Shown: one piece after another, positions 63,206 through 64,000 of the stretch
Numbering within the stretch: position 1 is the stretch's first letter
How the letters are laid out: every line of letters begins with the position of its first letter
Assembly: GCA_013397935.1 (NCBI GenBank)
Contig: VZRN01004391.1
Coordinates: forward strand, 345,299 to 409,298
Length of the DNA: 64,000 nt
From: Dasyornis broadbenti
Taxonomy: Eukaryota > Chordata > Aves > Passeriformes > Dasyornithidae
Direction of reading: 5' to 3'
Made by a program: the position numbers and the translations under genes
The notes under the pieces: model-generated
Told to the model about the DNA's origin: nothing
The model's database searches: none
The model's input: only the letters and a program-made list of their open reading frames with translations

Positions 63206-63551
63206 AACATTGAGACCTTGGAGAGCTACCTAAGCTACTGTCCCCATAGTTTAGTTAGAACCTCCTGAGCTGCCTTTAAATCAGGTAGCCCTTGTATGGC
63301 AGTAGCATGGGTCTTGGGTCAGCTTTGTCACCAGAATCATGGACATGCAGTGTCATATTATGTTTTTTACCCTGGAAGGTGATCAAGTCCAAAGATGTGA
63401 CTCGAGAGTCCTAGCATCACAAAAATTCAGGGACCGGATTCTATTGGCATTCATCATCTGCTGTTCACAATCTTTATCAACTCCATGGCTCTTATGAACT
63501 AAAAATGGAAAAGTTTTTCTTACAAGATCAAGAAAAATCAAGGGAGATTGT

Positions 63552-63622
63552 AATAAAGGGAGAAAAAAATGTATATGTAAATATTTACATATGTAAATAT
63601 GTAAATAAAGGGAGGAAAAAAA
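63552..63622. repeat. AT-rich palindrome flanked by an 18-19 bp direct repeat
   Basis: A perfect 20-bp palindrome, ATATGTAAAT/ATTTACATAT, lies at 63573-63592. Near-identical copies of AATAAAGGGAG followed by an A-rich run flank it at 63552-63570 and 63604-63622. The layout could be a tiny insertion between duplicated sites or local slippage in AT-rich DNA. Confidence 0.6.
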
Positions 63623-64000
63623 ACCTTGAGAATGGTTGGTGATCCAAAGAGAAGGATAACAATTAAAAAGCAAATTTAATAGTTACTAGGTTCAAATAGT
63701 TAGAACTATTTTTAAAATCACATTCTTGCAAGGAAGGTATTTCTTCAATACCATCATATCTTCACATTAAAAAATACTAGGGAAATGCAAAGCATGATTT
63801 CAACATCATCATATGAACATGCAGAGAAGTGAAAAGCACCAGTATGATAGAGGCCCACAATCCATCTCTGATTGCAAACTTTCCCCTACACATGCAAAGC
63901 CCACAACTGCAGCAGTTTATTTTGAACAGAATGACATGGACACAATCTGAATTTCTAAGAAAGATATTCTGAGTCAGACTAAAGGGCTGTCTAAACCTTG

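Larger units (their letters stand above)
43091..64000. other. Intergenic sequence downstream of RBM47
   Basis: Outside the CR1 copies, the LTR and the short motifs listed, I find no coding exon on either strand. In mammals the next gene on this side is CHRNA9, in convergent orientation, but none of its four-helix or ligand-domain sequence is visible on the - strand. Blocks at 46400-46650, 47200-47400 and 49280-50150 are GC-richer but have no recognisable product. Confidence 0.65.

Noticed and set aside
43100..64000. Expected CHRNA9 on the - strand
   Set aside because: Synteny in mammals suggests it, but none of its exons, including the large transmembrane exon, is visible; it probably lies beyond the window.

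Overview
The window looks like bird genomic DNA. It is AT-rich, has no bacterial gene layout, and carries five CR1 LINE fragments that end in the avian-type 3' tail, plus a degraded LTR of a type common in songbirds and their relatives. It contains the complete coding part of one protein gene, RBM47 (RNA-binding motif protein 47), on the + strand. I identified the gene from its encoded protein. The four coding exons are 33463-34591, 36088-36294 (or 36091-36294), 39634-39836 and 40238-40489. They join in phase to give 595 or 596 residues, close to the mammalian length that I recall (593).

Layout: 1-33431 has no recognisable coding exon and is read as 5' flank and/or introns in the 5' UTR of RBM47. 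Inside it, 21575-21698 looks like a small promoter and first exon: a CCAAT box, a TATA-like box, a spacer without ATG and a good splice donor. A splice acceptor at 33430-33431 opens the first coding exon, which holds all three RRM domains. A five-codon upstream ORF ends on the RBM47 start codon. The next exons add an RG-rich linker, a segment with an 11-Ala run, and a C-terminus with a 9-Ala run. The 3' UTR is read from 40490 to about 43090, where the first AATAAA occurs. From 43.1 to 64 kb I see only intergenic sequence, three sense-oriented CR1 copies and the LTR.

There is no operon, CRISPR array, tRNA, rRNA or second protein gene that I can support. No clear new biological system is present. 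The more interesting items are regulatory or structural: the uORF/start overlap, a NAGNAG acceptor on an in-frame cassette exon, a 73-nt hairpin at 18.4 kb, two shorter hairpins, a 200-bp strand-asymmetric T/G tract, the candidate promoter, and single good matches to HNF1, DR4 nuclear-receptor and Pumilio sites. Human sequence and length comparisons are from memory, because no alignment could be run.
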